DNA from: Clostridium sp. AWRP | GTDB lineage: Bacteria > Bacillota > Clostridia > Clostridiales > Clostridiaceae | NCBI RefSeq assembly: GCF_004006395.2 | Contig: NZ_CP029758.2 | Location: 496,001-560,000, forward strand | Length of the DNA: 64,000 bases | Direction of reading: 5' to 3' | Part shown: piece after piece, positions 26,612 through 36,410 of the stretch | Numbering within the stretch: the stretch's first letter is position 1 | Layout: each line of letters begins with the position of its first letter | The notes under the pieces: model-generated | Databases searched by the model: none | Told to the model about the DNA's origin: nothing | Seen by the model: the letters and a program-made list of their open reading frames with translations, nothing else | Position numbers and translations under genes: made by a program

Positions 26612-26630
26612 GCATTTGAAAGAAAATAAA

Positions 26631-26663
26631 AAATAGGCCAGTATACTGACTGGCTATTTCTTT
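26631..26663 (+). terminator. Hairpin terminator
   Basis: ATAGGCCAGT at 26633-26642 pairs with ACTGGCTAT at 26649-26657 (one bulged G), followed by TTCTTTAAA. It separates two glycosyltransferase genes and may only attenuate. Confidence 0.6.
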
Positions 26664-26688
26664 AAAAATGCCTTATTAGGGGGCACTT

Positions 26689-27804
26689 ATGAGAATAGGA
26701 ATTGATGCACATGTTATAGGGGATAAATCCGGAGGTAATGAAACATATTATAAAAATTTGATAGAGCAAATAACTAAATTAGTTACAGATGAAGAAGTCT
26801 ACTTATATTTCAATGATCTAAAAAAATCAGAACTTATTAATATTGACAATGAAAATAATATTAAAATAGAAAGCTTTAAGACTTCTAATGCAGTTAAGAG
26901 GTATATGAAGTATTTACCGGATTACGTACAAAAGGATAAACTTGACGTACTTCATTTACAGTATTTCCCTGTAATAAAGAAAAAGTGCAAAATTGTAGGT
27001 ACTATACATGATATTTCTTTTGAACATTATCCAGAATATTTTACTAAGAAAAATTTATTGATGAATAAGATTTTGGTACCTGCTCTGGCAAAACAGGCTG
27101 ATAAAATTTTGACTGTTTCCAATTTTTCAAAGCAGGATATTAGCAATAAATATGGAATTGATCCTGATAAAATTGTTGTTACGCATTTAGCGGCCAGTGA
27201 AAAATATAAAGTTATAAAGGATTATGAATTATTAAAACAAACCAGGAAAAAATTTAATATTAATGGAGAATTTATTTTAACTGTTGGAAATCTTCAGCCA
27301 AGAAAAAATTTGAGCAGATTATTTACTACTTATATTAACTTAAGAAATAAAAAATTAATTGATGAAAAACTTGTTGTTGTTGGTAAAAAAGCCTGGTTGT
27401 TCAACGATATTTTCAAATTTGTCAATGAATCAAAGTATAAGGAGGATATAATTTTTACAGATTATGTGTCAGAAGAAGATTTGGCATTACTTTACAATGC
27501 AGCCAAATTGTTTGTATATCCTTCTGTATTCGAAGGCTTTGGACTGCCGCCTTTGGAAGCAATGTCATGTGGAACACCTGTTGTTACTTCAAATATTACT
27601 TCTATACCTGAAGTAACAGGAAATGCAGCAGTGCTATTTAATCCATGGAATGTGGAAGATATGGAAGAAAAAATTGTTACTACAATAAATAATGGGGATA
27701 GGCTTAATAAATTAAGTGAACTGGGACTAAAAAGATCACTGGATTTTTCTTGGAAAAAAACTGCCCAAATAACATTGGAGGCATACCATGGAATGGTTAC
27801 TTAG
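26689..27804 (+). CDS. Glycosyltransferase family 4 (mannosyltransferase-like)
   Basis: The 371-residue protein starts MRIGIDAHVIGDKSGGNETYY, typical of WbaZ/MtfB-type GT4 enzymes that often use GDP-mannose. It has IHDISFEHYPEYF, the donor-domain LTVGNLQPRKNLSRL, and YPSVFEGFGLPPLEAMSCGTPVV with E-x7-E. Mannose as donor is suggested by family and by manC copies on both sides but is not proven. GGGGGCACTT precedes ATG 26689. It overlaps the next gene by 17 bases. Confidence 0.88.
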   Translation: MRIGIDAHVIGDKSGGNETYYKNLIEQITKLVTDEEVYLYFNDLKKSELINIDNENNIKIESFKTSNAVKRYMKYLPDYVQKDKLDVLHLQYFPVIKKKCKIVGTIHDISFEHYPEYFTKKNLLMNKILVPALAKQADKILTVSNFSKQDISNKYGIDPDKIVVTHLAASEKYKVIKDYELLKQTRKKFNINGEFILTVGNLQPRKNLSRLFTTYINLRNKKLIDEKLVVVGKKAWLFNDIFKFVNESKYKEDIIFTDYVSEEDLALLYNAAKLFVYPSVFEGFGLPPLEAMSCGTPVVTSNITSIPEVTGNAAVLFNPWNVEDMEEKIVTTINNGDRLNKLSELGLKRSLDFSWKKTAQITLEAYHGMVT

Positions 27805-28936
27805 TATTTTATTTGTTACACATCAATTTTTTGGAGGCAATTTCGACCTCTTTTATATAATGGCTTTGTTATTGATATTAAAAGATATCCTTTTTTTTAG
27901 ATATCGCAATATATCGACTACATTTATATTTTTACTGCCCATAATATTTATATTTATACTCCAAATTCTTATGTTGCATGACTTGAATGTTCAAAAAGGA
28001 ATAGCATCTGTAGGTAAGATATTCTTATGTTTATATTTATTAAATACAGTAAAAAATAATTTTAATAGAGTTAATGTTACTAAACTATATAAATATGCTG
28101 TTTTACTATTGATGTTACTATTTGTTACCAGCTTATTTGTGAAAACAGATGTTTTTTGGATATTTAATGATTTAACTAATAAATTTCTTACAACCAGATT
28201 AAAACTTTTATATATAGAACCTAGTGAATTATCATTTCATGCCGCAGTGCTAGCATTATTTATCTTATTTTACAATAATAATTGGGAGAAGCTTTTTGCA
28301 AGCTATGAGAATTTATTATATTTAATTATTCTTTTAGTAATTATGGCATATTCAGGCGGTTTAGGAGGAATTGTACTAGTTTTATTTACAGTTACATTTA
28401 TATTAGGCCGTGATAATTTAAAAAAATCTACAGCTGGAAGAAAAATTATATATATATATATAATTCTATGCATGATTCCAATAATTTTTATTTTCGTTAA
28501 CTATTTTGAGGGTTCTATAGTATTAAGGCTTCAAGCTATTATGAGCGGATCGGATTCTTCTTTTAACTATAGAGTATTTAAAGGATTTAATGGAATGAAA
28601 GCATGTTTAGCGTCTAATCCATTTTTAGGAATTGGCTTTGGAAATCTAAACACGGACTATTATCAATATATGCTGCTCTCATATGGATTAGTAAGCAAGA
28701 TAGCAAATTCCTTTATGTATGCAATAGCAGAAGGAGGATTATTGCTTTTATTTTATCTGAGCTGCCTTTTCATTTATATGTGGAAACATATTAATAATGA
28801 TATTTTTAAATATGCACTATTAATATTCATACTTTTATATCAAATAGGAGGAGGATATTTTACCAATCCAATTAATTGGATTATTTATGGAATAATATTA
28901 AGTAATAGTGCTGAAGAAAGATCAGAGGTGTCATGA
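27788..28936 (+). CDS. O-antigen ligase/polymerase-like membrane protein (second Wzy candidate)
   Basis: The 382-residue polytopic membrane protein has about ten to twelve spans. An extracellular loop near residues 245-310 contains LRLQAIMSGSDSSFNYRV and FLGIGFGNLNTDYY, resembling the Wzy_C region. It probably polymerises the repeat units of the second cluster. It overlaps the upstream glycosyltransferase by 17 bases and the downstream acyltransferase by 4 bases (ATGA), so all three are translationally coupled. Confidence 0.75.
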   Translation: MEWLLSILFVTHQFFGGNFDLFYIMALLLILKDILFFRYRNISTTFIFLLPIIFIFILQILMLHDLNVQKGIASVGKIFLCLYLLNTVKNNFNRVNVTKLYKYAVLLLMLLFVTSLFVKTDVFWIFNDLTNKFLTTRLKLLYIEPSELSFHAAVLALFILFYNNNWEKLFASYENLLYLIILLVIMAYSGGLGGIVLVLFTVTFILGRDNLKKSTAGRKIIYIYIILCMIPIIFIFVNYFEGSIVLRLQAIMSGSDSSFNYRVFKGFNGMKACLASNPFLGIGFGNLNTDYYQYMLLSYGLVSKIANSFMYAIAEGGLLLLFYLSCLFIYMWKHINNDIFKYALLIFILLYQIGGGYFTNPINWIIYGIILSNSAEERSEVS

Positions 28937-29664
28937 TGAAAATTAAAAATTGCTTATTAATGTTTGTTCCAATAAATAGGTTGAAGATATATTTATACAA
29001 TAAATTGCTGCATTACAAAATAGATAAAAGCTGTAAAATTGGTTTTTCTTATATTGATGCTGTTTATTTTGAATTGGGCAGAGGAAGTGTTATAGGAAGC
29101 TTTAATTTAATTAAGAATTGCAGCAAAATAGTGATCAAAGAAAACTCTACAATATTGAAGTATAATTTTTTTAAAAGTTGTAAGAGTGTAATTGTCGGAA
29201 ACAATACAGTAATTGTAAGAGATAATAAATTCTTACACAATGATAATGTAGGACTTGGATTTGGGGGCAATATTATTATTGGAAATTTTACCACTATTGT
29301 TAATAGACATTATTTTGATTTAACAGATGATATTTATATTGGTGATAAGTGCACCATTGCAGGTAATGGAACTGAATTTTGGACACATGGATTTGACCTG
29401 GAAAATAATAGAGTTCAAGGTGAAATTAAGTTACTGAACAATATATATATCGGGGCAGGTGTAAAATTTAACTTTGGTTTAAAAGTAAACAGTAATAATA
29501 TTGTGGGAATGGGCAGTATATTAACCAAATCAATTAATTGCGAAGGCTATTTAATAGGTGGCATTCCGGCAAAACCAATATCAAAATTGAATAATGACAA
29601 AATTGGTTACAAAGAAATGGGAACTATTAATAATAAGAAGGTATATAGAAAAATAATTGATTAA
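28933..29664 (+). CDS. Hexapeptide-repeat acyltransferase
   Basis: The 243-residue protein has irregular left-handed beta-helix repeats from about residue 40 to 210 (IVIKENSTILK, VIVGNNTVIV, IYIGDKCTIAGNGTEFWTHGFDL). The likely active-site histidine is in WTHGFD, and the C-terminal cap is EGYLIGGIPAKPISKL. It probably O-acetylates the repeat unit. The start overlaps the stop of the polymerase gene. Confidence 0.82.
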   Translation: MMKIKNCLLMFVPINRLKIYLYNKLLHYKIDKSCKIGFSYIDAVYFELGRGSVIGSFNLIKNCSKIVIKENSTILKYNFFKSCKSVIVGNNTVIVRDNKFLHNDNVGLGFGGNIIIGNFTTIVNRHYFDLTDDIYIGDKCTIAGNGTEFWTHGFDLENNRVQGEIKLLNNIYIGAGVKFNFGLKVNSNNIVGMGSILTKSINCEGYLIGGIPAKPISKLNNDKIGYKEMGTINNKKVYRKIID

Positions 29665-29677
29665 TGGAGGAGATAAC

Positions 29678-31474
29678 TTGGATATAGGATTACAGGATAA
29701 TTTATTCTTTCTAAATTCTTATGATAGCAATGTAGAATTAGATGGTAAGTTTATTGAAGAACAATATAATTTTAGTAATATAAAAAAAGATAAGTATAAT
29801 ATATATTTCACTAAAACAGTTGAATATTTTAAACATAAGGATAGATATGAAATCCTGTTTTTTTCCAAGAGCAAGTATGACATAAGAAAATTATTTGAAA
29901 ATTTAAGCTTTATAGATATGAGTGTTTGTAAAGACTTATTTAATTCTTTATTATATAAGATTGACTATGCGGTTATTATCATAGATAAAGTAGAGAATAA
30001 AATATATAGTTTCAGAACACCAAATGGTGTTGTACCTATGTATTATTTTTATAAAGATGGTACATTGGTTATGTCAATGCATGTTCATAGTATTGCAAAG
30101 GCTATTAAAAGGGTTGAAATTAGTGATTTTTCAATTGAACAGTTGTATGTAATGGATTGTTTAATGGAGCCATATACATTATATGAAGGTGTTTATGAAA
30201 TAGGCAGAACATATATTTATGAATTTGACTTAAACAATAATTCTTTAAAAAAAGAAAAAGTGTATAGCTTTAAATATGAAATCAACAAAAATATCAGTTT
30301 GGAAGAATCCATATCAACGTTAAAAAATGAAATAATAAAATCTCATCAAAAACGAGTAGGCTCAATTAACGGAATAATGTTGTCAGGTGGTATAGATTCT
30401 AATGTTATGTGTTATGCCTTAAAAAATTGCACAACCAGTTCATTGGAGTCGTTTAATGTATCAGTGAAAAACCAAAAAAATAGTGAAGCTCCATATGCTA
30501 AAAAAGTAGCAGATTATTTTGGATTAAAGCATAGGGAGGTGTTAATAGATCCATCTGATATTAATGAAAAAATATTGGAGGATATAATAAACCTCAATTT
30601 TCCTTACTGGGGTGTAATGTATATAGGAAGTATTTTTAAATCATTAAAACTAAAGGGATACAATGTATTTACAGGTCAGGACACAAGACTGCACACACCA
30701 TACGTTAATATTTTAGATGATATGATATTTAAAAATAAGATCAATTCTAAAGCAGTTCCTTTTTTGGGTAAAAAGCTTGCACCTTTAAAATTTAATAAAA
30801 AAATTACAAGAGCTCTGGAGAGATGTAAGGATGCTGAACATATGGAGAAATATTTGATTAAATATTTTTTACATTGCTCAATAGATAACAATAATGTAAA
30901 CAGTATGTTGGAACAAGAGATAAAAGAGAATATAGAATATGAAAAGTTAAGCTATCAGGAGTTATTTAATGAAATTACCTGGCTAAGATGGGGGCAGCAG
31001 TACACAGATGACATTAAATATATGGATAGTCTATGCAGTCACTACTATAATACATGCCAATTTCCTTTTTATGATATTAAATTGGCAGAAGTCAGTGCTT
31101 CCATACCATTTAAATATTCCAACAAGAGATATATTGGCAAATCAGGGTTTGGAAATGGATTTACAATAAATAATAAATATTTACTGATGAGAATGTTAAA
31201 AGATGAAAATGTGCCTATTAATTTAGCAGGAAGAAAAAAAGCAGTTTCCAGTACAATTCATTTATATTTTAACGATCAATTTGGAAAGATAGTAAAAGAC
31301 AGATTAAATGGGAGCACGCTATTAAATAATCCGGCAGTCATCAATTTAGGACTAGATAAGCTAATAAGTCAATTCTGCAGTGAAGATAGAATTTATGGTG
31401 ATATGGACTATAGTTATTTGATAAAAATATACAATGTATTTGTTTTAGATGTTTTGAAAAGTTATATAAAATAG
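29678..31474 (+). CDS. Asparagine-synthase-like amidotransferase without a glutaminase cysteine
   Basis: The 598-residue protein has the domain layout of AsnB. An N-terminal Ntn-hydrolase-like region (about residues 1-200, with TPNGVVPMYYFY) is followed by an ATP-pyrophosphatase domain with the PP-loop MLSGGIDSNVM near residue 235. The Met-Cys-Gly start of true AsnB is missing: the chain begins at TTG 29678 with LDIGLQ, and no cysteine occurs early, so glutamine hydrolysis is unlikely. TTG 29678 follows GGAGGAG. Such proteins in polysaccharide clusters are thought to amidate sugar acids or transfer amino groups. The substrate is unknown. Confidence 0.78.
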   Translation: MDIGLQDNLFFLNSYDSNVELDGKFIEEQYNFSNIKKDKYNIYFTKTVEYFKHKDRYEILFFSKSKYDIRKLFENLSFIDMSVCKDLFNSLLYKIDYAVIIIDKVENKIYSFRTPNGVVPMYYFYKDGTLVMSMHVHSIAKAIKRVEISDFSIEQLYVMDCLMEPYTLYEGVYEIGRTYIYEFDLNNNSLKKEKVYSFKYEINKNISLEESISTLKNEIIKSHQKRVGSINGIMLSGGIDSNVMCYALKNCTTSSLESFNVSVKNQKNSEAPYAKKVADYFGLKHREVLIDPSDINEKILEDIINLNFPYWGVMYIGSIFKSLKLKGYNVFTGQDTRLHTPYVNILDDMIFKNKINSKAVPFLGKKLAPLKFNKKITRALERCKDAEHMEKYLIKYFLHCSIDNNNVNSMLEQEIKENIEYEKLSYQELFNEITWLRWGQQYTDDIKYMDSLCSHYYNTCQFPFYDIKLAEVSASIPFKYSNKRYIGKSGFGNGFTINNKYLLMRMLKDENVPINLAGRKKAVSSTIHLYFNDQFGKIVKDRLNGSTLLNNPAVINLGLDKLISQFCSEDRIYGDMDYSYLIKIYNVFVLDVLKSYIK

Positions 31475-32941
31475 ATGGATGTGAGTAAATTGAAAATTTT
31501 ATATTTAACTAAGCAGGCACCCAAAAGAGAATATACTATTTCTAAAGAAATATTGTCTGATAATGACAACAGTTTTGTTGACAGTTGTGTGTTTAGTTAC
31601 CGCAACTATTTAGATGTCTATGAATTAAATGAGAAAGAGAGGGTATTTAGAAATATATATGACTTTACAGAATTTTGCAAGACTTACGCGGAAGAGAATG
31701 TAAATATAGATGATGAACTGTATAAATTTGAATTAAATTATAATATACCAATAAATGAGGTTTTATATGCCGACAGGCTTATAATAAACTACAGTGAAAA
31801 TCATAGAAAACAAATTATATATATGCTCGTTAAATTTTCTTTGATGCTGCTTGAAAAAACACAATACGAAGTCATTGTAGGTGAGCTTTCTAGTTCAAGT
31901 GATTTGATATTTTACTACCTTAGCAAGTATTTTGGAATAAAGTACCTGTTTTTTTGGCATGGCAGAATCAGTAACAAGATGGAGTTTTCAGATGTATTAG
32001 GCAGACGTAATGGATTGAAAGAACTTTATATTAATTATAAAAAAAATGGCTTTTCACAAGAGGAAAGAGAATATCTTGATAAATATTTGGAAGAATTTAA
32101 AAAACAAACGGCACCCGATTACATGAAATTTAGCAAGCAGACTAAGTTCAAAAATTTATTTAGAAAGTTATATATACAAAATCCTGGAGCTAGATTAAAA
32201 AAATATATGAAGTCCTATCAGATAGATTTAAAATATTCCGCAGATCAATCTCCAAAAGTATCTGAAAAAATAAATAAAAGACTCAAAAAAGTTGTGTTCC
32301 CAATAAAGTCGCTGTTGCTCAAAAGATACTACGATAATGTGAACTTAAATAAGAAATATTATTTAACACCGCTGCATTATCAACCTGAGTCCTCCACAAT
32401 GACTTTTGCACCGTACTATTTAAATCAGCTTGCATTTATAGAAAATCTAGCAAAGTCCATACCTGGTGGAACTTATATTTACGTTAAAGAACATCCTGCA
32501 ATGTTTGCAAATAGGAAGTTGTCATTTTACAAGGAGCTAAAAAAAGTACCTAATATAAAGTTAGTTCATCCTGAATTTAGTATGAATGCGTTAATAGAAA
32601 AATCTATGGGAGTAATAACCTTGACAAATACAACAGGATATGAGGCTGTAGTGAAAGATAAACCGGTGTTTGTATTTGGAAATGTGTTTTACAATGAATA
32701 CGATTACAGCTTTAAATGTAATAATTTTGAGGAATTTAGAGATAATATAATAGCAGCATTAAAAGATTGGGATAAATGTAAGGGCAAAAGGATAACTAAT
32801 AGAAACTGTTTTATATTAGCCTGTATAAGAAGTTTAAAAGATGGAAATTTAAATAGCCACTTGTTTGATAAAACCTTTTTTAAAGATGAAAATATTAAAA
32901 ATATAGTTAACAGTATAAAAGATGAAATAATAGGAGGATAA
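31475..32941 (+). CDS. Capsule polysaccharide biosynthesis-like protein (glycosyltransferase-like)
   Basis: The 488-residue protein has a C-terminal half with LTPLHYQPESST near residue 305, VKEHPAMF and TNTTGYEAVVKDKPVFVFG. These resemble the Capsule_synth (KpsC/KpsS) and surface-carbohydrate families, in which H-P and E-x-G-x-E-A-like motifs contact the nucleotide sugar. The N-terminal half is charged and has no motif I recognise. ATG 31475 follows the previous stop directly without a ribosome binding site; TTG 31490 has GGATGTGAG before it and may be the true start. KpsC-type enzymes make beta-Kdo linkages; whether a related acid such as pseudaminic acid is used here is inference. Confidence 0.7.
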   Translation: MDVSKLKILYLTKQAPKREYTISKEILSDNDNSFVDSCVFSYRNYLDVYELNEKERVFRNIYDFTEFCKTYAEENVNIDDELYKFELNYNIPINEVLYADRLIINYSENHRKQIIYMLVKFSLMLLEKTQYEVIVGELSSSSDLIFYYLSKYFGIKYLFFWHGRISNKMEFSDVLGRRNGLKELYINYKKNGFSQEEREYLDKYLEEFKKQTAPDYMKFSKQTKFKNLFRKLYIQNPGARLKKYMKSYQIDLKYSADQSPKVSEKINKRLKKVVFPIKSLLLKRYYDNVNLNKKYYLTPLHYQPESSTMTFAPYYLNQLAFIENLAKSIPGGTYIYVKEHPAMFANRKLSFYKELKKVPNIKLVHPEFSMNALIEKSMGVITLTNTTGYEAVVKDKPVFVFGNVFYNEYDYSFKCNNFEEFRDNIIAALKDWDKCKGKRITNRNCFILACIRSLKDGNLNSHLFDKTFFKDENIKNIVNSIKDEIIGG

Positions 32942-32944
32942 TAA

Positions 32945-34003
32945 ATGCTTAATGATAAATCAATTTTAATTACTGGAGGAACTGGTTCTTTTGGAAAAAA
33001 GTTTACTGAGATGATTCTACAAAGATATAACCCTAAGAAAATAATTATTTACTCAAGGGATGAATTTAAACAAGATTTAATGAAAAAGAATTTTATGTTA
33101 AGATATCCTGATAAAATAAATAAACTTAGGTTTTTTATAGGTGATGTCAGGGATAAAGATAGACTTTATAGAGCATTTAATGGTGTAGACTATGTTATAC
33201 ATGCTGCAGCAATGAAGCAGGTACCGGCCTGCGAATATAACCCTTTTGAAGCAATAAAAACTAATATTCATGGAGCACAAAATATAATAGATGCAGCTTT
33301 AGACAGGGGAGTTCAGAAGGTAGTTGCGCTTTCAACAGATAAGTCCGTTAATCCCATTAATTTATATGGAGGTACAAAACTTGTTTCAGATAAGTTATTT
33401 ATTTCGGCCAATGCTTATTCAGGAGGAAATGAAACTGTATTTTCTGTAGTTAGATACGGAAATGTAGCAGGAAGCAGGGGTTCAGTTATACCTTTCTTTC
33501 AGTCTCTAATTGAAAAAGGGATAAAAGAATTACCCATAACTGATTGTAGAATGACGAGATTCTGGATAACCTTAAAACAGGGTGTTGAATTAGTATTTAA
33601 GGCATTAGATGAATCAAAGGGCGGAGAAACTTATATATCTAAGATACCTTCTTTTACTATAACTGACTTAGCTAAAGCAATGCTTGATGATGTTGTTATA
33701 AAAGAAATTGGCATTAGAGAAGGCGAAAAGTTACATGAAATTATGATAACAAGAGATGATTCAAGAAGCACTTATGAATATGAAAAACATTATATTATCT
33801 ATCCTCATTTTGATTGGTGGAGTTTTGATAAACATTTTACACCTGGTGGAAAGCTAATAGAAGAAGGATTTGAATATAACTCTGGAAATAACACGCAGTG
33901 GCTTACAGTAAATGAGTTGAGACAGGAAATGTATAGATTGGGTATATTTGATGCATATAAAGTCAATGGCATACATTATGGTGAAGTAATATCTACTAAA
34001 TAG
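32945..34003 (+). CDS. pseB: UDP-N-acetylglucosamine 4,6-dehydratase (inverting), pseudaminic acid step 1
   Basis: PseB converts UDP-GlcNAc to UDP-2-acetamido-2,6-dideoxy-beta-L-arabino-4-hexulose. The 352-residue SDR protein has TGGTGSFGKKF near residue 11, AAAMKQVPACEYNPFEA (in which Met-Lys replaces the catalytic Tyr-Lys layout in PseB/FlaA1 enzymes), and STDKSVNPINLYGGTKL. The soluble form lacks the membrane segments of CapD. AGGAGG precedes ATG 32945. The four genes behind it complete the pathway. Confidence 0.92.
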   Translation: MLNDKSILITGGTGSFGKKFTEMILQRYNPKKIIIYSRDEFKQDLMKKNFMLRYPDKINKLRFFIGDVRDKDRLYRAFNGVDYVIHAAAMKQVPACEYNPFEAIKTNIHGAQNIIDAALDRGVQKVVALSTDKSVNPINLYGGTKLVSDKLFISANAYSGGNETVFSVVRYGNVAGSRGSVIPFFQSLIEKGIKELPITDCRMTRFWITLKQGVELVFKALDESKGGETYISKIPSFTITDLAKAMLDDVVIKEIGIREGEKLHEIMITRDDSRSTYEYEKHYIIYPHFDWWSFDKHFTPGGKLIEEGFEYNSGNNTQWLTVNELRQEMYRLGIFDAYKVNGIHYGEVISTK

Positions 34004-34019
34004 AAAGGGAAGATAATTA

Positions 34020-35210
34020 ATGAATGAATTGGCGATAAATGGTGGAAGGCCAATAAGGAAAACATATTTATCTTATGGAAGACAGGATATAGATGAAGAA
34101 GATATAGAATCAGTAGTAAAAGTTTTAAAAGGTGATTTCCTGACCACTGGTCCTTCTGTGGGAGAGTTTGAAAAAAAAGTTTCAGACTATGTAGGGGCAA
34201 AGCATGCAGTTGCAGTTGCTAATGGCACTGCAGCACTGCATATGGCTTGCTTTGCAGCAGGGATAAAAAAAGGTGATGAGGTAATAGTATCACCTATAAC
34301 TTTTGCAGCTTCAGCTAATTGTGTCCTATACTGCGGAGGTACACCTGTATTTGCGGATATAGATCCTAAGACATATAACATAGATCCAAAAGAAATTGAA
34401 AAGAAAGTAACAAGCAAAACTAAAGCGATAATTCCAGTAGATTTTACAGGACAATCTGTTGATATAGATGAAATAAAAAGAATAGCAGATAAAAATAATC
34501 TTATGATAATAGAAGATTCAGCACATGCTTTAGGTAGTGAATATAAAGGTAAAAAAGTAGGTACAAAGGCACAAATGACAGAATTCAGTTTTCATCCGGT
34601 AAAACCTGTAACCAGCGGCGAAGGTGGTATGGTAGTTACGGATGATGATAAATTGTATAAAAGAATGATTCTTTTTAGAAGTCATGGAATAACCAGGGAT
34701 AAAGATTTGATAACTCATAATGAAGGCCCCTGGTACTATGAACAGATAGATTTAGGTTATAATTATAGGATCACAGATATTCAATGTGCTTTAGGTGCAA
34801 GTCAGATGAATAAAATAGATAAATTCACAAACAGAAGAAGAGACATAGTTAAAACATATAATGAAGCTTTTAAAGATATGGATGAAATTACTACTCCTTA
34901 TGAAGCTGAATTTTCTAACTCAGGGTGGCATCTATATGTAATCAAGTTGAATTTGGAAAAGTTAACTTGTACAAGAAAAGAAATCTTTGAAGCTCTGCAG
35001 GCTGAAAATATAGGAGTGAATGTACATTACCTTCCTGTATACTTACATCCTTATTACCAAAAGCTAGGTTATGAAAAGGGGCTGTGCAAAAATGCAGAAG
35101 AATTATATGAAAGAATGATAACTATACCATTATTCCCCAAGATGACGGATGAAGATGTATCAGATGTTATAAGTGGAGTTAAAAAAGTAATAAACTATTA
35201 TAAGAGGTAG
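34020..35210 (+). CDS. pseC: UDP-4-amino-4,6-dideoxy-N-acetyl-beta-L-altrosamine transaminase, step 2
   Basis: PseC is a PLP-dependent DegT/DnrJ/EryC1 aminotransferase that aminates the PseB product using glutamate. The 396-residue protein has NGTAALHM, EDSAHALGSEYKG and the PLP-lysine region FSFHPVKPVTSGEGGM (lysine near residue 195). The HPVK form around the lysine is typical of PseC. GGGAAG stands before ATG 34020, and its stop overlaps the following region by one base. Confidence 0.93.
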   Translation: MNELAINGGRPIRKTYLSYGRQDIDEEDIESVVKVLKGDFLTTGPSVGEFEKKVSDYVGAKHAVAVANGTAALHMACFAAGIKKGDEVIVSPITFAASANCVLYCGGTPVFADIDPKTYNIDPKEIEKKVTSKTKAIIPVDFTGQSVDIDEIKRIADKNNLMIIEDSAHALGSEYKGKKVGTKAQMTEFSFHPVKPVTSGEGGMVVTDDDKLYKRMILFRSHGITRDKDLITHNEGPWYYEQIDLGYNYRITDIQCALGASQMNKIDKFTNRRRDIVKTYNEAFKDMDEITTPYEAEFSNSGWHLYVIKLNLEKLTCTRKEIFEALQAENIGVNVHYLPVYLHPYYQKLGYEKGLCKNAEELYERMITIPLFPKMTDEDVSDVISGVKKVINYYKR

Positions 35211-35218
35211 TGACTGAA

Positions 35219-36403
35219 ATGAAAGTAGTTTGTATTGTACAGGCAAGGTTTAGTTCTACAAGGCTTCCGGGAAAAGTATTGAAAGAAATTTGTGGTAAAA
35301 CTGTTCTGGAGCACGATGTAGATAGACTAAGAAGAATAAAAAATTTGGATGAAATAGTAATAGCTACAACCACATTGGAAAAGGATAATGCTATTGTAAA
35401 AGAGTGTGAAAAATTAAAGGTAAAATGTTTTAGGGGCTCGGAGGAGGATGTGCTATCCAGGTATTATTATGCTGCTAAGGAAAATAGTGCGGATGTGGTT
35501 GTTAGGGTTACATCTGACTGTCCGCTCATAGATAGTGAAGTTGCTGAAAGTATAATTCAGTGCTATATGGAAAATAGAGAAAAATACGATTATGTAAGCA
35601 ATACTATAGATAGGACTTATCCAAGAGGGTTAGATACGGAGGTATTTAGCTTTTACGCATTGGAGAAAGCTTTTAATGAAGCGGCATCTCAAAGAGACAG
35701 GGAGCATGTAACACCCTATATTTGGGATAACGATAATATTTTCAATATTTTTCAATATAAAAATGAAATGGATTATTCAAATTTAAGATGGACACTAGAT
35801 ACAAAAGAGGATTTTAAGTTAATATCAATAATATATGAACAGTTTCAAGGTAGAGATTATTTTGGCATGAATGAAATAGTAAAATTTTTAGAGAAAAACC
35901 CTGAAGTAAAAGAAATCAATAAGTGTATAGAACAGAAAAAAATTGATGACAGCTTATTTTTGATACCTGCTGGTGAAGGCCATTGTGATTTAATATATGA
36001 ATGGGTAAATGAGGATGAGGTAAGAAAAAATTCTTTTGATGATAATGAAATACCCTATGACCAGCATGTAAATTGGTATTTTAAGAAATTGAAGGATCCG
36101 GATTGCTTTATTTATTTATTGGCTGATTCCAATAAAAACATAGGAATAGTGAGAATTGAGAAAAAAGGAAATGAAAATGTAGTAAGCTATAGCATATCGA
36201 AACAATTTCGGGGAAAAGGTTACGGATATAAGATTTTGGAAAAGCTTCAGGATAAGCTTATGAAAGAAAACAAGAATATTGTACTGACAGGTTATGTTAA
36301 GAAAGAAAATATATACTCTGTAAAAATATTTGAAAAATTACATTATGATTTGGTAGAAAATGATGATTATAATATGAAGTTTGAGAAAAATTTAAGCAGG
36401 TGA
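35219..36403 (+). CDS. Fusion: CMP-pseudaminic acid cytidylyltransferase (SpsF/PseF-like) and GNAT acetyltransferase (PseH-like)
   Basis: The 394-residue protein has two domains. Residues 1 to about 240 are a cytidylyltransferase of the SpsF/PseF type, with IVQARFSSTRLPGKVL, RVTSDCPLID and RWTLDTKEDF. Residues about 250 to 394 are a GNAT N-acetyltransferase with the acetyl-CoA-binding motif FRGKGYGYKIL and IFEKLHYDLV. This joins the activating enzyme (step 6) with the N-acetyltransferase (step 3). ATG 35219 was chosen because AGAGGTAG is well spaced; GTG 35210 is too close. Roles are inferred from operon content, since no separate pseF or pseH is present. Confidence 0.87.
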   Translation: MKVVCIVQARFSSTRLPGKVLKEICGKTVLEHDVDRLRRIKNLDEIVIATTTLEKDNAIVKECEKLKVKCFRGSEEDVLSRYYYAAKENSADVVVRVTSDCPLIDSEVAESIIQCYMENREKYDYVSNTIDRTYPRGLDTEVFSFYALEKAFNEAASQRDREHVTPYIWDNDNIFNIFQYKNEMDYSNLRWTLDTKEDFKLISIIYEQFQGRDYFGMNEIVKFLEKNPEVKEINKCIEQKKIDDSLFLIPAGEGHCDLIYEWVNEDEVRKNSFDDNEIPYDQHVNWYFKKLKDPDCFIYLLADSNKNIGIVRIEKKGNENVVSYSISKQFRGKGYGYKILEKLQDKLMKENKNIVLTGYVKKENIYSVKIFEKLHYDLVENDDYNMKFEKNLSR

Positions 36404-36410
36404 GATTTTA

